Translations under genes and position numbers: made by a program
Shown: piece by piece, positions 26,660 through 35,097 of the stretch
How positions within the stretch are numbered: the stretch's first letter is position 1
Layout of the letters: every line of letters starts with the position of its first letter
Notes under the pieces: model-generated
The model's input: only the letters and a program-made list of their open reading frames with translations
Told to the model about the DNA's origin: nothing
Database searches by the model: none
Assembly (NCBI RefSeq): GCF_010093385.1
Contig: NZ_PDWV01000037.1
Coordinates: 1 to 40,137 of the forward strand
From: Pseudoxanthomonas mexicana
Lineage (GTDB): Bacteria; Pseudomonadota; Gammaproteobacteria; Xanthomonadales; Xanthomonadaceae
DNA: 40,137 bases
Direction of reading: 5' to 3'

Positions 26660-27864
26660 GCGGCCTCTCCCCGGCAGAGTGCCGGTACGTCGCCGCGGAA
26701 GCCCATAGCGCCCCCCACCAGGAACGCCTGCAGCGAGGGTTGCGCCTCCATGGCCACCAGGCCTGCGCTGCGCACGGGCTTCAGCAGGGGCGATGGGTTG
26801 GCCGTCAGGCGTGCCAGGCCGTCGGAGAACGCGAGCGTGCGTTCGCGATCCTCGCGCCGTCGCGCCGCGTAGGCGGCCAGGCGGGAGGCGGCGCCCGGAT
26901 CGTCACTGCGCGCGATCTCCTCAGCCAGCGTCAGGGCATCGCGCAGGCCCAGGTTGAAGCCCTGCGCGCCGATCGGATGGATCGTCTGCGCCGCATTGCC
27001 CAGCACGACCGCGCGGTCGGCAACCAGCCGTTGCGCGACGACGCGGACGATGGGATACGCGCTGCGCTCGCCGCTGGCGACCAGCCGGCCGATACGCCAG
27101 CCGACCGCGTGCTGCAGGCGCGCCAGCCAGGCCGCATCGTCCAGGGCGGCCACGGTCTCGGCCTGCTCGCGCGCCACGCCGTGCACGACGCCCCAGTGGC
27201 GATCGCCACGCGGGAGCAACGCAGTGGGGCCGTCGTCGCCCAGGCGCTCGTACGCGGTGCCGTCCGGCGCCTGCGTGGCCCGCACGCGGGCGACGAACAG
27301 GGTCTGGCCGTAATCGTACTCGTCCACACCGATGCCCAGCGCCTCTCGCACGGCGCTGCGGGTTCCATCGGCGGCCACCACCAGGCGGGCATGCAACGTG
27401 CGCTCGCCCTCGGCATCGGCGATCCGCAGCGCGCGATGGCCGGCTTCGTCCGGGGCGAAGCCGACGAAACGCGCCGGCCGGTACCGGGTCAGCCCCGACA
27501 AGCCGTCCAGTCGGGCTTCCAGCGCCTCGCCGAAGTCGCGCGCCACCACCACCTGGCCGAACGTGGCACGGCCGTAGTCCTGCGCCTCCAGCCGGACCCG
27601 ACCGAAATCTCCCTGTCGGCTGATGTGGATGCGACGGATCGGCCCGGTGGGCGTGCGCAGCTGCTGCATCACCCCCAGCGCGGTCAGCGCATTGACCGTC
27701 GCCGCAGCGAAGCTGAGGTTGCGCTGGTCGAACACCGCCGGCATCTGCCCGGCAGGCGCCGCTTCCACCAGCCCCACCTCCACGCCCTGGCGCGCCAGGG
27801 CGATGGCAAGACTGGCACCCACCAGCCCACCGCCCACGATCACTACGTCATGCCGATCTGTCAT
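26656..27864 (-). CDS. ubiH: 2-octaprenyl-6-methoxyphenol hydroxylase UbiH
   Basis: A 402-residue FAD-dependent hydroxylase. The start at 27864 gives MTDRHDVVIVGGGLVGASLAIAL, directly at the FAD-binding motif; the frame is open upstream but not protein-like. The diagnostic string is GNAAQTIHPIGAQGFNLGLRD, where GNAAQT replaces the usual GDAAH exactly as in E. coli UbiH, which hydroxylates C1 of the ring in ubiquinone synthesis. A TATCAT hexamer at 27871-27876 (minus) lies 6 bases before the ATG, so the mRNA may be leaderless. It is divergent from the putative btuM gene and leads the pair with the next hydroxylase. Confidence 0.92.
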   Translation of the reverse strand: MTDRHDVVIVGGGLVGASLAIALARQGVEVGLVEAAPAGQMPAVFDQRNLSFAAATVNALTALGVMQQLRTPTGPIRRIHISRQGDFGRVRLEAQDYGRATFGQVVVARDFGEALEARLDGLSGLTRYRPARFVGFAPDEAGHRALRIADAEGERTLHARLVVAADGTRSAVREALGIGVDEYDYGQTLFVARVRATQAPDGTAYERLGDDGPTALLPRGDRHWGVVHGVAREQAETVAALDDAAWLARLQHAVGWRIGRLVASGERSAYPIVRVVAQRLVADRAVVLGNAAQTIHPIGAQGFNLGLRDALTLAEEIARSDDPGAASRLAAYAARRREDRERTLAFSDGLARLTANPSPLLKPVRSAGLVAMEAQPSLQAFLVGGAMGFRGDVPALCRGEAA

Positions 27865-27870
27865 GCCGAC

Positions 27871-27876
27871 ATGATA
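27871..27876 (-). promoter_or_regulatory. putative -10 element (TATCAT) for leaderless ubiH
   Basis: TATCAT read on the minus strand, 6 bases upstream of the ubiH ATG, with no Shine-Dalgarno. It matches the -10 consensus at four of six positions, including the most conserved ones. Confidence 0.4.
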
Positions 27877-27916
27877 GCGCCCGCCCTGCGGCCCCCGACC
27901 GGCCGGCCGGCTCCGG

Positions 27917-27922
27917 TAGAAT
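27917..27922 (+). promoter_or_regulatory. putative -10 element (TAGAAT) for the btuM-pduO pair
   Basis: TAGAAT at 30 bases before the ATG at 27952 in the divergent gap with ubiH. The leader of about 23 bases is too short for a cobalamin riboswitch. Confidence 0.4.
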
Positions 27923-27951
27923 GCGGGGCTGAGTCTCCGGAACCGTGCCTG

Positions 27952-28554
27952 ATGAACACCACTTCGCAACGCGCCCTCGTGATGGCGCTGGTCGCCGCCC
28001 TGCTGGTCCTCACCCGCCTGCACCTGCCCACCACGTTCGGCCACCTCGGCCCGCTGCCCGATGCCAGCTGGGCCGCGTTCTTCATCGGCGGCTACTACCT
28101 GCGTGGCTGGTCGCGCTGGGCGTTCCCGCTGTTCATGGCGGCGGCGGTGGCGGTCGACTACGTGGTGATCAGTGGCCAGGGCATGAACTTCTGGGCGCAC
28201 TACTGCGTGTCGCCGGCGTATTGGTTCCTGCTGCCGGCGTACGGCGCACTGTGGGCCGGTGGCACGCTGCTGCGCCGCTACCAGACCGCGGACCACGGCC
28301 GCACGCTGGCCCTGCTGGTCGGCAGCCTGCTGGCTTCGGTGACCGTCTGCCACCTGCTAAGCCAGGGCAGCTTCTACTGGCTGAGCCCGGTCGTCAGCGA
28401 GCCCACGATCGCCGGCTGGTGGAAGAACTTCAGCGACTGGTACCTGCCCTATCTGCGCGTGGCCGCGATCTACGTGGGCCTGGCGGTCATCGTGCACGTC
28501 ATGGTCGGCCAGGTCGTCCGCCTGGCCAGGCCGCACGGCCGCACGGCCGACTGA
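27952..28554 (+). CDS. probable cobalamin transporter BtuM (ECF S-component-like membrane protein)
   Basis: A 200-residue protein with about six hydrophobic helices (roughly 8-24, 38-50, 56-75, 88-107, 115-135, 169-191) and almost no soluble part, the size and layout of solitary S-components such as BtuM. In the characterised Thiobacillus BtuM a conserved cysteine near residue 80 binds cobalamin; here the string FWAHYCVSPAYWFLLPAY puts Cys85 at the comparable place before helix 4. The next gene, 16 bases downstream on the same strand, encodes a cobalamin adenosyltransferase, which supports a role in B12 uptake. I identify the family by memory of the pattern and by context, not by alignment, so the call is tentative. 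Confidence 0.55.
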   Translation: MNTTSQRALVMALVAALLVLTRLHLPTTFGHLGPLPDASWAAFFIGGYYLRGWSRWAFPLFMAAAVAVDYVVISGQGMNFWAHYCVSPAYWFLLPAYGALWAGGTLLRRYQTADHGRTLALLVGSLLASVTVCHLLSQGSFYWLSPVVSEPTIAGWWKNFSDWYLPYLRVAAIYVGLAVIVHVMVGQVVRLARPHGRTAD

Positions 28555-28570
28555 CCGGACCTTCACCGCG

Positions 28571-29128
28571 ATGGGCAACCGCCTCTCGAAGATCTACACC
28601 CGCACCGGCGACGATGGCAGCACCGGTCTGGGCGACGGCACGCGCGTGGGCAAGGACTCCGCGCGCGTGACCGCCTACGGCACGGTGGACGAAGCCAATT
28701 CGGCGATCGGGGTACTGCTGGCCGTGCCCAGCGTGGCGGACGACATCCGCGCCCTGCTGACCACCGTGCAGCACCAGCTGTTCGACCTGGGCGGCGAGCT
28801 GTGCATCCCGGGCCATGCCGCCATCACCGGCGACGATGTCGAGGCGCTGGAACGGCAGCTGGACCATTACAACGACGATCTGCCGCCGCTGAAGGACTTC
28901 ATCCTGCCGGCGGGAGGCGAGGCCGCCTCGCGTTGCCACCTGGCCCGCACCATCGTGCGCCGGGCCGAGCGCGAGACGGTCACCCTGGCCCGCCACGACG
29001 CGGTGCGGCCGGAAGCGATCCGCTACCTCAACCGGCTGTCCGACCTGCTGTTCGTCCTGGCCCGGGTGCTGGCCCGCGCCGATGGCCAGGGCGAGGTGCT
29101 GTGGAAGCACGAGCGCCGGCACGCGTAG
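28571..29128 (+). CDS. ATP:cob(I)alamin adenosyltransferase, PduO type
   Basis: A 185-residue PduO-type adenosyltransferase that transfers the adenosyl group of ATP to cob(I)alamin, giving coenzyme B12. The ATP-binding N-terminus is KIYTRTGDDGSTGLGDGTRV with VDEANSAIG, and the helical core shows the family strings LFDLGGELC, FILPAGGEAAS, ARTIVRRAER and YLNRLSDLLFVLAR. The protein is cytoplasmic and trimeric by family. No Shine-Dalgarno is evident; the short 16-base gap suggests translation follows from the membrane-protein gene upstream. The user enzyme of adenosylcobalamin is not in the window. Confidence 0.94.
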   Translation: MGNRLSKIYTRTGDDGSTGLGDGTRVGKDSARVTAYGTVDEANSAIGVLLAVPSVADDIRALLTTVQHQLFDLGGELCIPGHAAITGDDVEALERQLDHYNDDLPPLKDFILPAGGEAASRCHLARTIVRRAERETVTLARHDAVRPEAIRYLNRLSDLLFVLARVLARADGQGEVLWKHERRHA

Positions 29129-29243
29129 GCCGACGCCTCCTCCCAAGGTCGGGTGCCGGCCCGTGCCGGGCCGCGCATAGAATGGACCCGGACATCCCCC
29201 CGGGAGAGGCGGTTCCCGCCCCGTCGAGGGCAACGCCGGCATC

Positions 29244-30152
29244 GTGATCATCTATACCCACCCCGCCTGCCTGTTGCACGATCCGGGTCCCGAGCACCCG
29301 GAGCGGCCGGCCCGTTTGGAAGTGGTCCTGGAGGCGCTGCGCGGGCAGCACGGCGATGCCGACTGGCGCGAGGCGCCCATCGTGAAGCTGGGCGACCTGC
29401 GCCGGGTGCACGACGACGCGCTGGTGCACGAGGTGCTGGAGGCCGACGTGACCGGCTATCGCATGCTCGACCCGGATACGGTGATGTGCCCGGCCTCGCG
29501 CGCGGCGGCGCTCCGGGCCGCGGGCGCCGGCGTGGCGGCGGTGGATGCGGTGATGAACGGCGAGGACCGCGCGGTCTTCTGCGCGGTGCGCCCGCCCGGC
29601 CACCATGCGACCGGCACGGCGGCCATGGGCTTCTGCCTGTTCAACAACATCGCCGTGGCGGCGGCCTATGCCCTCGACAAGCATGGGCTGGAGCGCGTGG
29701 CGGTCGTCGATTTCGACGTGCACCACGGCAACGGCACCCAGGCCATCTTCTACAACGATCCGCGCGCGGCCTATTTCAGCAGCCACGAATCGGGCATCTA
29801 CCCGCACAGCGGCGCGCCCTACGAGCGCGGCGTGGGCAATGTGTTCACTGCCCTGCTGCCGCCGGGCAGCGGGGGCTTCCGCTTCCAGAACACCTGGGCG
29901 GACGAACTGCTGCCCGCGCTGGACGACTTCAGGCCGCAGCTGCTGCTGATCTCGGCCGGGTTCGACGCGCACATGCGCGATCCGCTGGCGGACCTGATGC
30001 TGGAGACCGAGGACTTCGGCTGGCTGACCCGGCAGCTGCGCGAGGTGGCCGAGCGGCACGCCGCCGGAAGAATCGTGTCCATGCTCGAAGGCGGCTACGA
30101 CCTGGACGCCCTGCGCGAGTGCACCGTGGTCCATGTGGAGGCGTTGCGCTGA
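29244..30152 (+). CDS. histone-deacetylase-family amidohydrolase (class II)
   Basis: A 302-residue zinc-dependent deacetylase-fold protein (histone deacetylase / acetylpolyamine amidohydrolase family). Conserved features are HPERPARLE at the N-terminus, the catalytic His pair H120-H121 (RPPGHHATGTAAMGFC), zinc ligands D158 and H160 (DFDVHHGNGTQ) and D241 (SAGFDAHMRDPLAD), and the EGGYDLDAL tyrosine loop. The in vivo substrate in bacteria is unknown: acetylated proteins, polyamines or acetyl-CoA-linked metabolites have been suggested for relatives. The start is GTG at 29244, with TAGAAT at 29178-29183 as a possible -10. A strong hairpin follows the stop. Confidence 0.9.
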   Translation: MIIYTHPACLLHDPGPEHPERPARLEVVLEALRGQHGDADWREAPIVKLGDLRRVHDDALVHEVLEADVTGYRMLDPDTVMCPASRAAALRAAGAGVAAVDAVMNGEDRAVFCAVRPPGHHATGTAAMGFCLFNNIAVAAAYALDKHGLERVAVVDFDVHHGNGTQAIFYNDPRAAYFSSHESGIYPHSGAPYERGVGNVFTALLPPGSGGFRFQNTWADELLPALDDFRPQLLLISAGFDAHMRDPLADLMLETEDFGWLTRQLREVAERHAAGRIVSMLEGGYDLDALRECTVVHVEALR

Positions 30153-30153
30153 G

Positions 30154-30173
30154 CCGGCGGGTCCGCCCGCCGG
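30154..30173 (+). terminator. hairpin after the deacetylase gene
   Basis: Perfect 8-bp stem CCGGCGGG (30154-30161) / CCCGCCGG (30166-30173) with a TCCG tetraloop, starting 2 bases after the stop codon. No T-tract. Separates this gene from the lptD transcription unit. Confidence 0.5.
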
Positions 30174-30277
30174 TCGCTGAACCCCGCCCGACATCGGCCG
30201 GAGGCCTTCATTGCCCGCATGCATGGGATGGGGCAAGCTAACGGCCGTTTTTCGTCCGACAGCGAGCCCAGTAACGC

Positions 30278-32746
30278 GTGCGCCCTGCCCTCCGCCTGCT
30301 CCCGTTACCCCTCAGCATCGCCCTGTGCCTGCCCGCGCTGGCCGACGATGAGAAGCCCGAAAGCTGGGCGCTGTGTCCCATCCAGGACGCGGTTCCGGCA
30401 TTCGGCGAGGCGCCGCAGGCGCCGGCGCCCGGCAATGCCCAGGCCACGCGCGAGCAGCGTGCCGAACAGCCCACCTCCATCGAAGGCGACAGCCTGGGTG
30501 GGACGGAGACCAATCTGGAGTACCAGGGCAATGTGGCGCTCAGCCGGGGCGACCAGTTCCTCGGCGCCGACAACCTGAAGTACGACCAGGAAAAGGATAC
30601 CTACGTCGCCGACGGCCACATCCGCTACCAGGATGCCGGCATCCGTCTGATGGCCGACAGCGCGCGCGGCGACCAGGGCGCCGATACGCACCAGATCGAC
30701 AACGTGCGCTACCAGCTGGTGTCCCGTCGCGGCAACGGCGGCGCCGACCGCATCGACATGAAGGGGCCGGAAGGCAGCCTGCTGCACTCCACCTACTCAA
30801 CCTGCGATCCCGAGGACCGCCGCTGGGAGCTGCGCTCGCGGCGCATCGACATCAACACCGACGACGGCTGGGGCGTCGCGCGCGGCGCGACGATCCGGCT
30901 GGGCAAGGTGCCGGTGCTGTACGTGCCGTACCTGAAGTTTCCGATCGACGACCAGCGCCACACCGGCCTGCTGTACCCGGCCGTCGGCCTGTCCGGCCGC
31001 AACGGCTTCGACTGGAAGCAGCCGATCTACCTGAACCTGGCGCCCAACTACGACGCGACGCTTGAACCGCGCTACATGAGCGAACGCGGGTTCCAGATGG
31101 GCGCGGAGTTCCGCTACCTGTACGAGAAGGGACGCGGCGAGATCCAGGGCACCTGGATGAACAAGGACGACCTGGTCCGCGATCGCATGGGCGAGGTGGA
31201 CTACGACGACAAGAATCCGAACAATCCCGACCCCGACGACGGGCGCGGCTTCTTCTCTTTCCAGGGCGACCACCGCTTCAGTCGCAACTGGCAGGCGCGC
31301 GCCAACCTGATCTGGCTGAGCGATGCGCGCTACCAGGAAGACTTCGGCAACTCGCTGTACGGCCAAGCGTATTCGTCGGTGACCAGTACGGCTGGCGTCT
31401 ACGGCGCGGGCGAGTTCTGGAGTGCCGGCGTGATGGCCGATCAGTGGCAGCTGTCGGACTATCTGAGCAGCGAAGCGTCGCTTCCCTACAATCGGCTGCC
31501 GCGCGCGTACTTCAACTGGAACCAGCCGCTGAGCCGCTGGATCACCGTGGGCGGCCATGCCGAGGCGGTGAGGTTCCAGCACAACGAATGGGGCGACGGC
31601 AGCCGGCTGGACATCAAACCCACCATCTCCTTCCCGCTTCAGGGCGCGGCGTGGTACGTCACCCCGACGCTGGCGTACCGGCACACCGAGTATCGGCTCG
31701 ATGCCGAACTGGCGCAGACCACGGCGATCAGTCGCGCACGCGCTGCTTACGGCATTCCCGCCAACCAGCCAGTGAGCGCGGCGCAGATCGCCGAGTTCTA
31801 CGACCGCTCCCCCAGCCGCAGCCTGCCGATCGGCTCGCTGGATGCGGGCGTGTACTTCGACCGCGAAACCGAGATCAAGGGCGACCGTTTCCTGCAGACG
31901 CTGGAACCGCGGCTGTTCTACCTGAAGGCACCCTACCGCGAGCAGGACGGCCTGCCGATCTTCGACACCCGCCCGTTCAACTTCAGCTATGGCCAGCTGT
32001 TCCGCGACAACCGCTACACCGGCCCCGACCGGCAGACGGACGCCAACCAGCTGACCCTGGCGCTCTCCACCCGCCTACTGCGGCAGAAGGACGGTTTCGA
32101 ACGGCTGTCGGCCAGCATCGGCCAGATCCGCTACTTCGACGACAGCCGCGTGGTCCTGCCGGGGGAAGCGCAGCTGGAAAAGGGCAAGTCGGCCTGGGTG
32201 GTGGACGCCAACTACGCGCCGACCGACCGCTGGACCATCGGCGCGTCCTACCAGTGGGACCCCAAGTTCCGCCGCGAGGACCTGGCCAGCGTGCGTGCGC
32301 GCTACCTGCTGCCCGACGACGGCGTGGTCAACATCACCTATCGCCGGCGCCGCGACCTGCTGGAACAGGCCGACTTCTCGTTCCTCTACCCGGTCACGCC
32401 GGCGTGGAGCGTGGTGGGCCGCTACTACCATTCGTTCTACCGCGACGCCGCCACCGACCAGGAGCCCGGCCTGCTGGAAGGCGTGGCCGGCGTGCAGTGG
32501 GACAGCTGCTGCCTGGCCGTGCGCGCGCTGGTGCGCCGCTATGTACGCAACCGCGAAGGCGACATGAACACCGGCTTTCAGGTCGAGTTCGTCCTGAAGG
32601 GCCTGGGCTCGGCGGGCCAGGACACGGAGCGCACCTTGCGCCGTGCTATCCTCGGTTACTACCGAGACGACCTCTATCTCGTCCCGCCTAGCAATATCGC
32701 GCAGCGACCGGACGATACTTCCTACGATCCGGATCCGATTCCATGA
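30278..32746 (+). CDS. lptD: LPS-assembly outer-membrane protein LptD
   Basis: An 822-residue outer-membrane beta-barrel that inserts lipopolysaccharide into the outer leaflet together with LptE. A GTG start at 30278 gives the signal peptide (LRLLPLPLSIALCLPALA). The N-terminal OstA/LptA-like jellyroll (EGDSLGGTETNLEYQGNVALSRGDQF) is followed by a C-terminal barrel of some 26 strands. The four cysteines needed for the two inter-domain disulfides are present in the mature protein: C33, C176 and the adjacent pair C744-C745 (WDSCCLAVR). It opens the lptD-surA-pdxA-rsmA-apaG-apaH block; its stop overlaps the surA start by 4 bases (ATGA). Confidence 0.97.
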   Translation: MRPALRLLPLPLSIALCLPALADDEKPESWALCPIQDAVPAFGEAPQAPAPGNAQATREQRAEQPTSIEGDSLGGTETNLEYQGNVALSRGDQFLGADNLKYDQEKDTYVADGHIRYQDAGIRLMADSARGDQGADTHQIDNVRYQLVSRRGNGGADRIDMKGPEGSLLHSTYSTCDPEDRRWELRSRRIDINTDDGWGVARGATIRLGKVPVLYVPYLKFPIDDQRHTGLLYPAVGLSGRNGFDWKQPIYLNLAPNYDATLEPRYMSERGFQMGAEFRYLYEKGRGEIQGTWMNKDDLVRDRMGEVDYDDKNPNNPDPDDGRGFFSFQGDHRFSRNWQARANLIWLSDARYQEDFGNSLYGQAYSSVTSTAGVYGAGEFWSAGVMADQWQLSDYLSSEASLPYNRLPRAYFNWNQPLSRWITVGGHAEAVRFQHNEWGDGSRLDIKPTISFPLQGAAWYVTPTLAYRHTEYRLDAELAQTTAISRARAAYGIPANQPVSAAQIAEFYDRSPSRSLPIGSLDAGVYFDRETEIKGDRFLQTLEPRLFYLKAPYREQDGLPIFDTRPFNFSYGQLFRDNRYTGPDRQTDANQLTLALSTRLLRQKDGFERLSASIGQIRYFDDSRVVLPGEAQLEKGKSAWVVDANYAPTDRWTIGASYQWDPKFRREDLASVRARYLLPDDGVVNITYRRRRDLLEQADFSFLYPVTPAWSVVGRYYHSFYRDAATDQEPGLLEGVAGVQWDSCCLAVRALVRRYVRNREGDMNTGFQVEFVLKGLGSAGQDTERTLRRAILGYYRDDLYLVPPSNIAQRPDDTSYDPDPIP

Positions 32747-34071
32747 CCAAGCCGTTTCCCCGCCTCCTGATTGCCGGCCTGCTGGCCTTCTCGACCGTCG
32801 CCACGCCGGTGATGGCGCAGACGCTGCAGCCGCTGGACCGCATCGCCGCCGTGGTGAACGAGGACGTGGTGCTGCAGAGCGAAATGGACCGCGCCGTGCA
32901 GAACGTGCTGGCCCAGTACGCCAACCAGCCGGGCCAGCTGCCGCCGCGCGCGGTGCTGGAGCGGCAGGTGCTCGAGCGCCTGGTGCTGGTCAAGCTGCAA
33001 GTGGCCCGCGCCACCGAAAGCGGCATCCGCATCGGCGACGCCGAACTGAACAACGCCATCAATGCCGTAGCCCAGCAGAACGGCACCACGCCGGATGGGC
33101 TGCGCCAGCGCCTCGAGGCCGATGGCATGTCCTTCGACGAGTTCCGCAGCTCGCTGCGCGACGAGATCACCATCCAGCGCCTGCGCCAGAGCTATGCGCA
33201 GTCGCGCGTGCAGGTGAGCGAAGGCGAAGTGGACGCGGCCATCGCCGCGCAGGCCGCCACCGGCGTGCAGTACCGCCTGGCCCACATCCTGGTGGGGGTG
33301 CCCGACGGCGCCAGCGCCGACCAGATCAGCACCGGCAAGAGCAAGATCGACGGCGTGAAGGCGCTGGTCGACAAGGGCGAGCTGGACTTCTCCGCGGCCG
33401 CGGTGCGCTATTCCGACAGCCCCAACGCGCTGGAAGGCGGCGACCTGGGCTGGCGCAGCGTCGACGAGATCCCGACGGCGTTCGTCGAGATGCTCAAGGG
33501 CATGAGTCCCGGCCAGGTAGTGGGCCCGCTGCGCGGCCCCAGCGGCTTCCAGCTGCTGAAGCTGGTGGAAGTGCGCGATGCCGCGCAGATGGAGAAGCGC
33601 TCGGTCACCGAGTACAACGCACGCCACATCCTGGTGCGCGTCACCCCGACCCAGGATGCCGCCGCGGCCAAGGCCAAGATCGACACCCTGCGCGCACGCA
33701 TCGCCGGCGGCGCCGACTTCGTCGAAGTGGCGAAGGAATCCACCGAAGACGCCAACAGCCGCGACGACGGCGGCGACCTGGGCTGGTTCCCGGCCGATGC
33801 CTTCGGCCCGGCTTTCGGCCAGCAGGTCAGCGGCCTGCAGGATGGCCAGGTCAGCGCCCCGTTCCGCACCGACGCGGGCTGGCACATCGTCCAGCGCGTC
33901 GGCAGTCGCCAGACCGACGTGACCGACCAGAACCGCCGCGCCCAGATCCGCGAAACCATCGGCCGTCGCAAGGCCGAGGACGAATACAACCGCTTCCTGC
34001 AGGAGCTGCGAGGCGAGGCGTACGTCAGCTTCCGCACCGGCGACCGCGCAGAGACCACGCCGGGCGGCTGA
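32743..34071 (+). CDS. surA: periplasmic chaperone and peptidyl-prolyl isomerase SurA
   Basis: A 442-residue periplasmic protein that guides unfolded outer-membrane proteins, including LptD, to the BAM complex. The signal peptide ends near MAQ (residue 26). The N-terminal chaperone domain begins LDRIAAVVNEDVVLQSEMDRA, and two parvulin PPIase domains are visible: one around YRLAHILVGVPDGAS, the other around YNARHILVRVTP with GADFVEVAKESTED and GGDLGWFPADAFG. The C-terminal helix (RRKAEDEYNRFLQELRGEAYV) completes the chaperone module. Length matches E. coli SurA (428). It is translationally coupled to lptD (ATGA). Confidence 0.97.
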   Translation: MTKPFPRLLIAGLLAFSTVATPVMAQTLQPLDRIAAVVNEDVVLQSEMDRAVQNVLAQYANQPGQLPPRAVLERQVLERLVLVKLQVARATESGIRIGDAELNNAINAVAQQNGTTPDGLRQRLEADGMSFDEFRSSLRDEITIQRLRQSYAQSRVQVSEGEVDAAIAAQAATGVQYRLAHILVGVPDGASADQISTGKSKIDGVKALVDKGELDFSAAAVRYSDSPNALEGGDLGWRSVDEIPTAFVEMLKGMSPGQVVGPLRGPSGFQLLKLVEVRDAAQMEKRSVTEYNARHILVRVTPTQDAAAAKAKIDTLRARIAGGADFVEVAKESTEDANSRDDGGDLGWFPADAFGPAFGQQVSGLQDGQVSAPFRTDAGWHIVQRVGSRQTDVTDQNRRAQIRETIGRRKAEDEYNRFLQELRGEAYVSFRTGDRAETTPGG

Positions 34072-34072
34072 G

Positions 34073-35059
34073 ATGCTGCCCCGGCTCGCCTTGGTGCCGG
34101 GCGAGCCGGCGGGCATCGGTCCGGAGCTCTGCGTCCGACTGGCCCAGCAGCCGCGTACCGATTGCACCCTGCTTGCCTTCGCAGACCCGGCCACGTTGAT
34201 CTCTGCAGCAGCCGCCCTGGGATTGCCGCTGCAGCTGATCGATGAAGACGCCGTCGCCAAGCTGCCCGGCGACCTGCGCGTGCGGCCCTTTCCCAACGCT
34301 TCTCCGACGACCTTCGGCCACACCGATCCGCGCAATGCGCGCGCCGTCATCGAGGCCCTGACGCAGGCGGCCGGCGCCTGCCTGACCGGCGAACTCGACG
34401 GCCTGGTCACCGGCCCCGTGCACAAGGCCGCCATCAATGCAGGGGGCATCGCCTACACCGGCACCACCGAACTGCTGGCCGAACACGCAGGCAGGCCGGT
34501 GGTGATGATGCTCGCCAACGAGATCGTCCGTGTTGCGCTGGTCACCACGCACCTGCCTTTGCGCGAGGTGCCGGATGCGATCACGGCCACCACGCTGGAG
34601 GAAGCGCTGCGCATCACCCACGCGGCGCTGCGGGCGGATTTCGGTATTCCCCATCCCGTCATCGCGGTCCTCGGGCTCAATCCGCACGCGGGCGAAGCCG
34701 GCCACCTGGGGCGAGAGGAGATCGACGTCATCGAACCGGTGCTGCACACGCTGCGGGCGTCTGGACTGGACCTGGTCGGCCCGCTGCCCGCCGATACGGC
34801 GTTCCTGCCGCAGAAGCTGCGCAGTGTCGATGCGGTGGTGGCGATGTATCACGACCAGGGCCTGCCGGTGCTCAAGTACAGCGGGTTCGAGCAGGCCGTG
34901 AACCTGACGCTGGGCCTGCCCTACCCCCGCGTGGCCGTCGACCATGGCACCGCGCTCGAACTGGCCGGCAAGGGCACCGCGGATCCGTCCAGCCTGTTCG
35001 CCGCCGTGGCCACCTGCGCGCGCATCGCGACGATCCGGCGCGCGCACCGGGCAACGTAG
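34073..35059 (+). CDS. pdxA: 4-hydroxythreonine-4-phosphate dehydrogenase PdxA
   Basis: A 328-residue NAD-dependent dehydrogenase oxidising 4-phosphohydroxy-L-threonine in pyridoxal phosphate synthesis. Metal-binding histidines are H160 (LVTTHLPLRE), H205 (GLNPHAGEAG) and H260 (AMYHDQGLPVLKY), the three known from E. coli PdxA. Other family strings are GEPAGIGPEL near the N-terminus, VTGPVHKAAIN and HGTALELAGKGTADPSS. The ATG is one base after the surA stop, inside the block conserved with Enterobacteria. No signal peptide; dimeric and cytoplasmic by family. Confidence 0.97.
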   Translation: MLPRLALVPGEPAGIGPELCVRLAQQPRTDCTLLAFADPATLISAAAALGLPLQLIDEDAVAKLPGDLRVRPFPNASPTTFGHTDPRNARAVIEALTQAAGACLTGELDGLVTGPVHKAAINAGGIAYTGTTELLAEHAGRPVVMMLANEIVRVALVTTHLPLREVPDAITATTLEEALRITHAALRADFGIPHPVIAVLGLNPHAGEAGHLGREEIDVIEPVLHTLRASGLDLVGPLPADTAFLPQKLRSVDAVVAMYHDQGLPVLKYSGFEQAVNLTLGLPYPRVAVDHGTALELAGKGTADPSSLFAAVATCARIATIRRAHRAT

Positions 35060-35085
35060 AAGCCGCGCGGAGGGCGGTGTTCCCG

Positions 35086-35091
35086 CATAAT
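35086..35091 (+). promoter_or_regulatory. putative -10 element (CATAAT) before rsmA
   Basis: CATAAT ends 6 bases before the ATG at 35098, matching the -10 consensus at 5 of 6 positions. It suggests an internal, possibly leaderless, promoter between pdxA and rsmA. Confidence 0.4.
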
Positions 35092-35097
35092 CCGCGC

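Noticed and set aside
27865-27951. Possible cobalamin riboswitch before the BtuM-like gene.
   Set aside because: Only 87 bases separate ubiH and this gene, too short for the roughly 200-base element, and no B12-box-like sequence was seen.
32651-32666. A 6-bp stem, 4-base loop hairpin (CTCGGT-TACT-ACCGAG) in the last part of lptD.
   Set aside because: Within coding sequence with a normal protein reading; transcription must pass through it to surA, which is translationally coupled. Probably coincidental.
35077-35097. GTG at 35077 as the rsmA start.
   Set aside because: The seven extra residues are not conserved, and the purine-rich site before it is too close; ATG at 35098 gives the family N-terminus.
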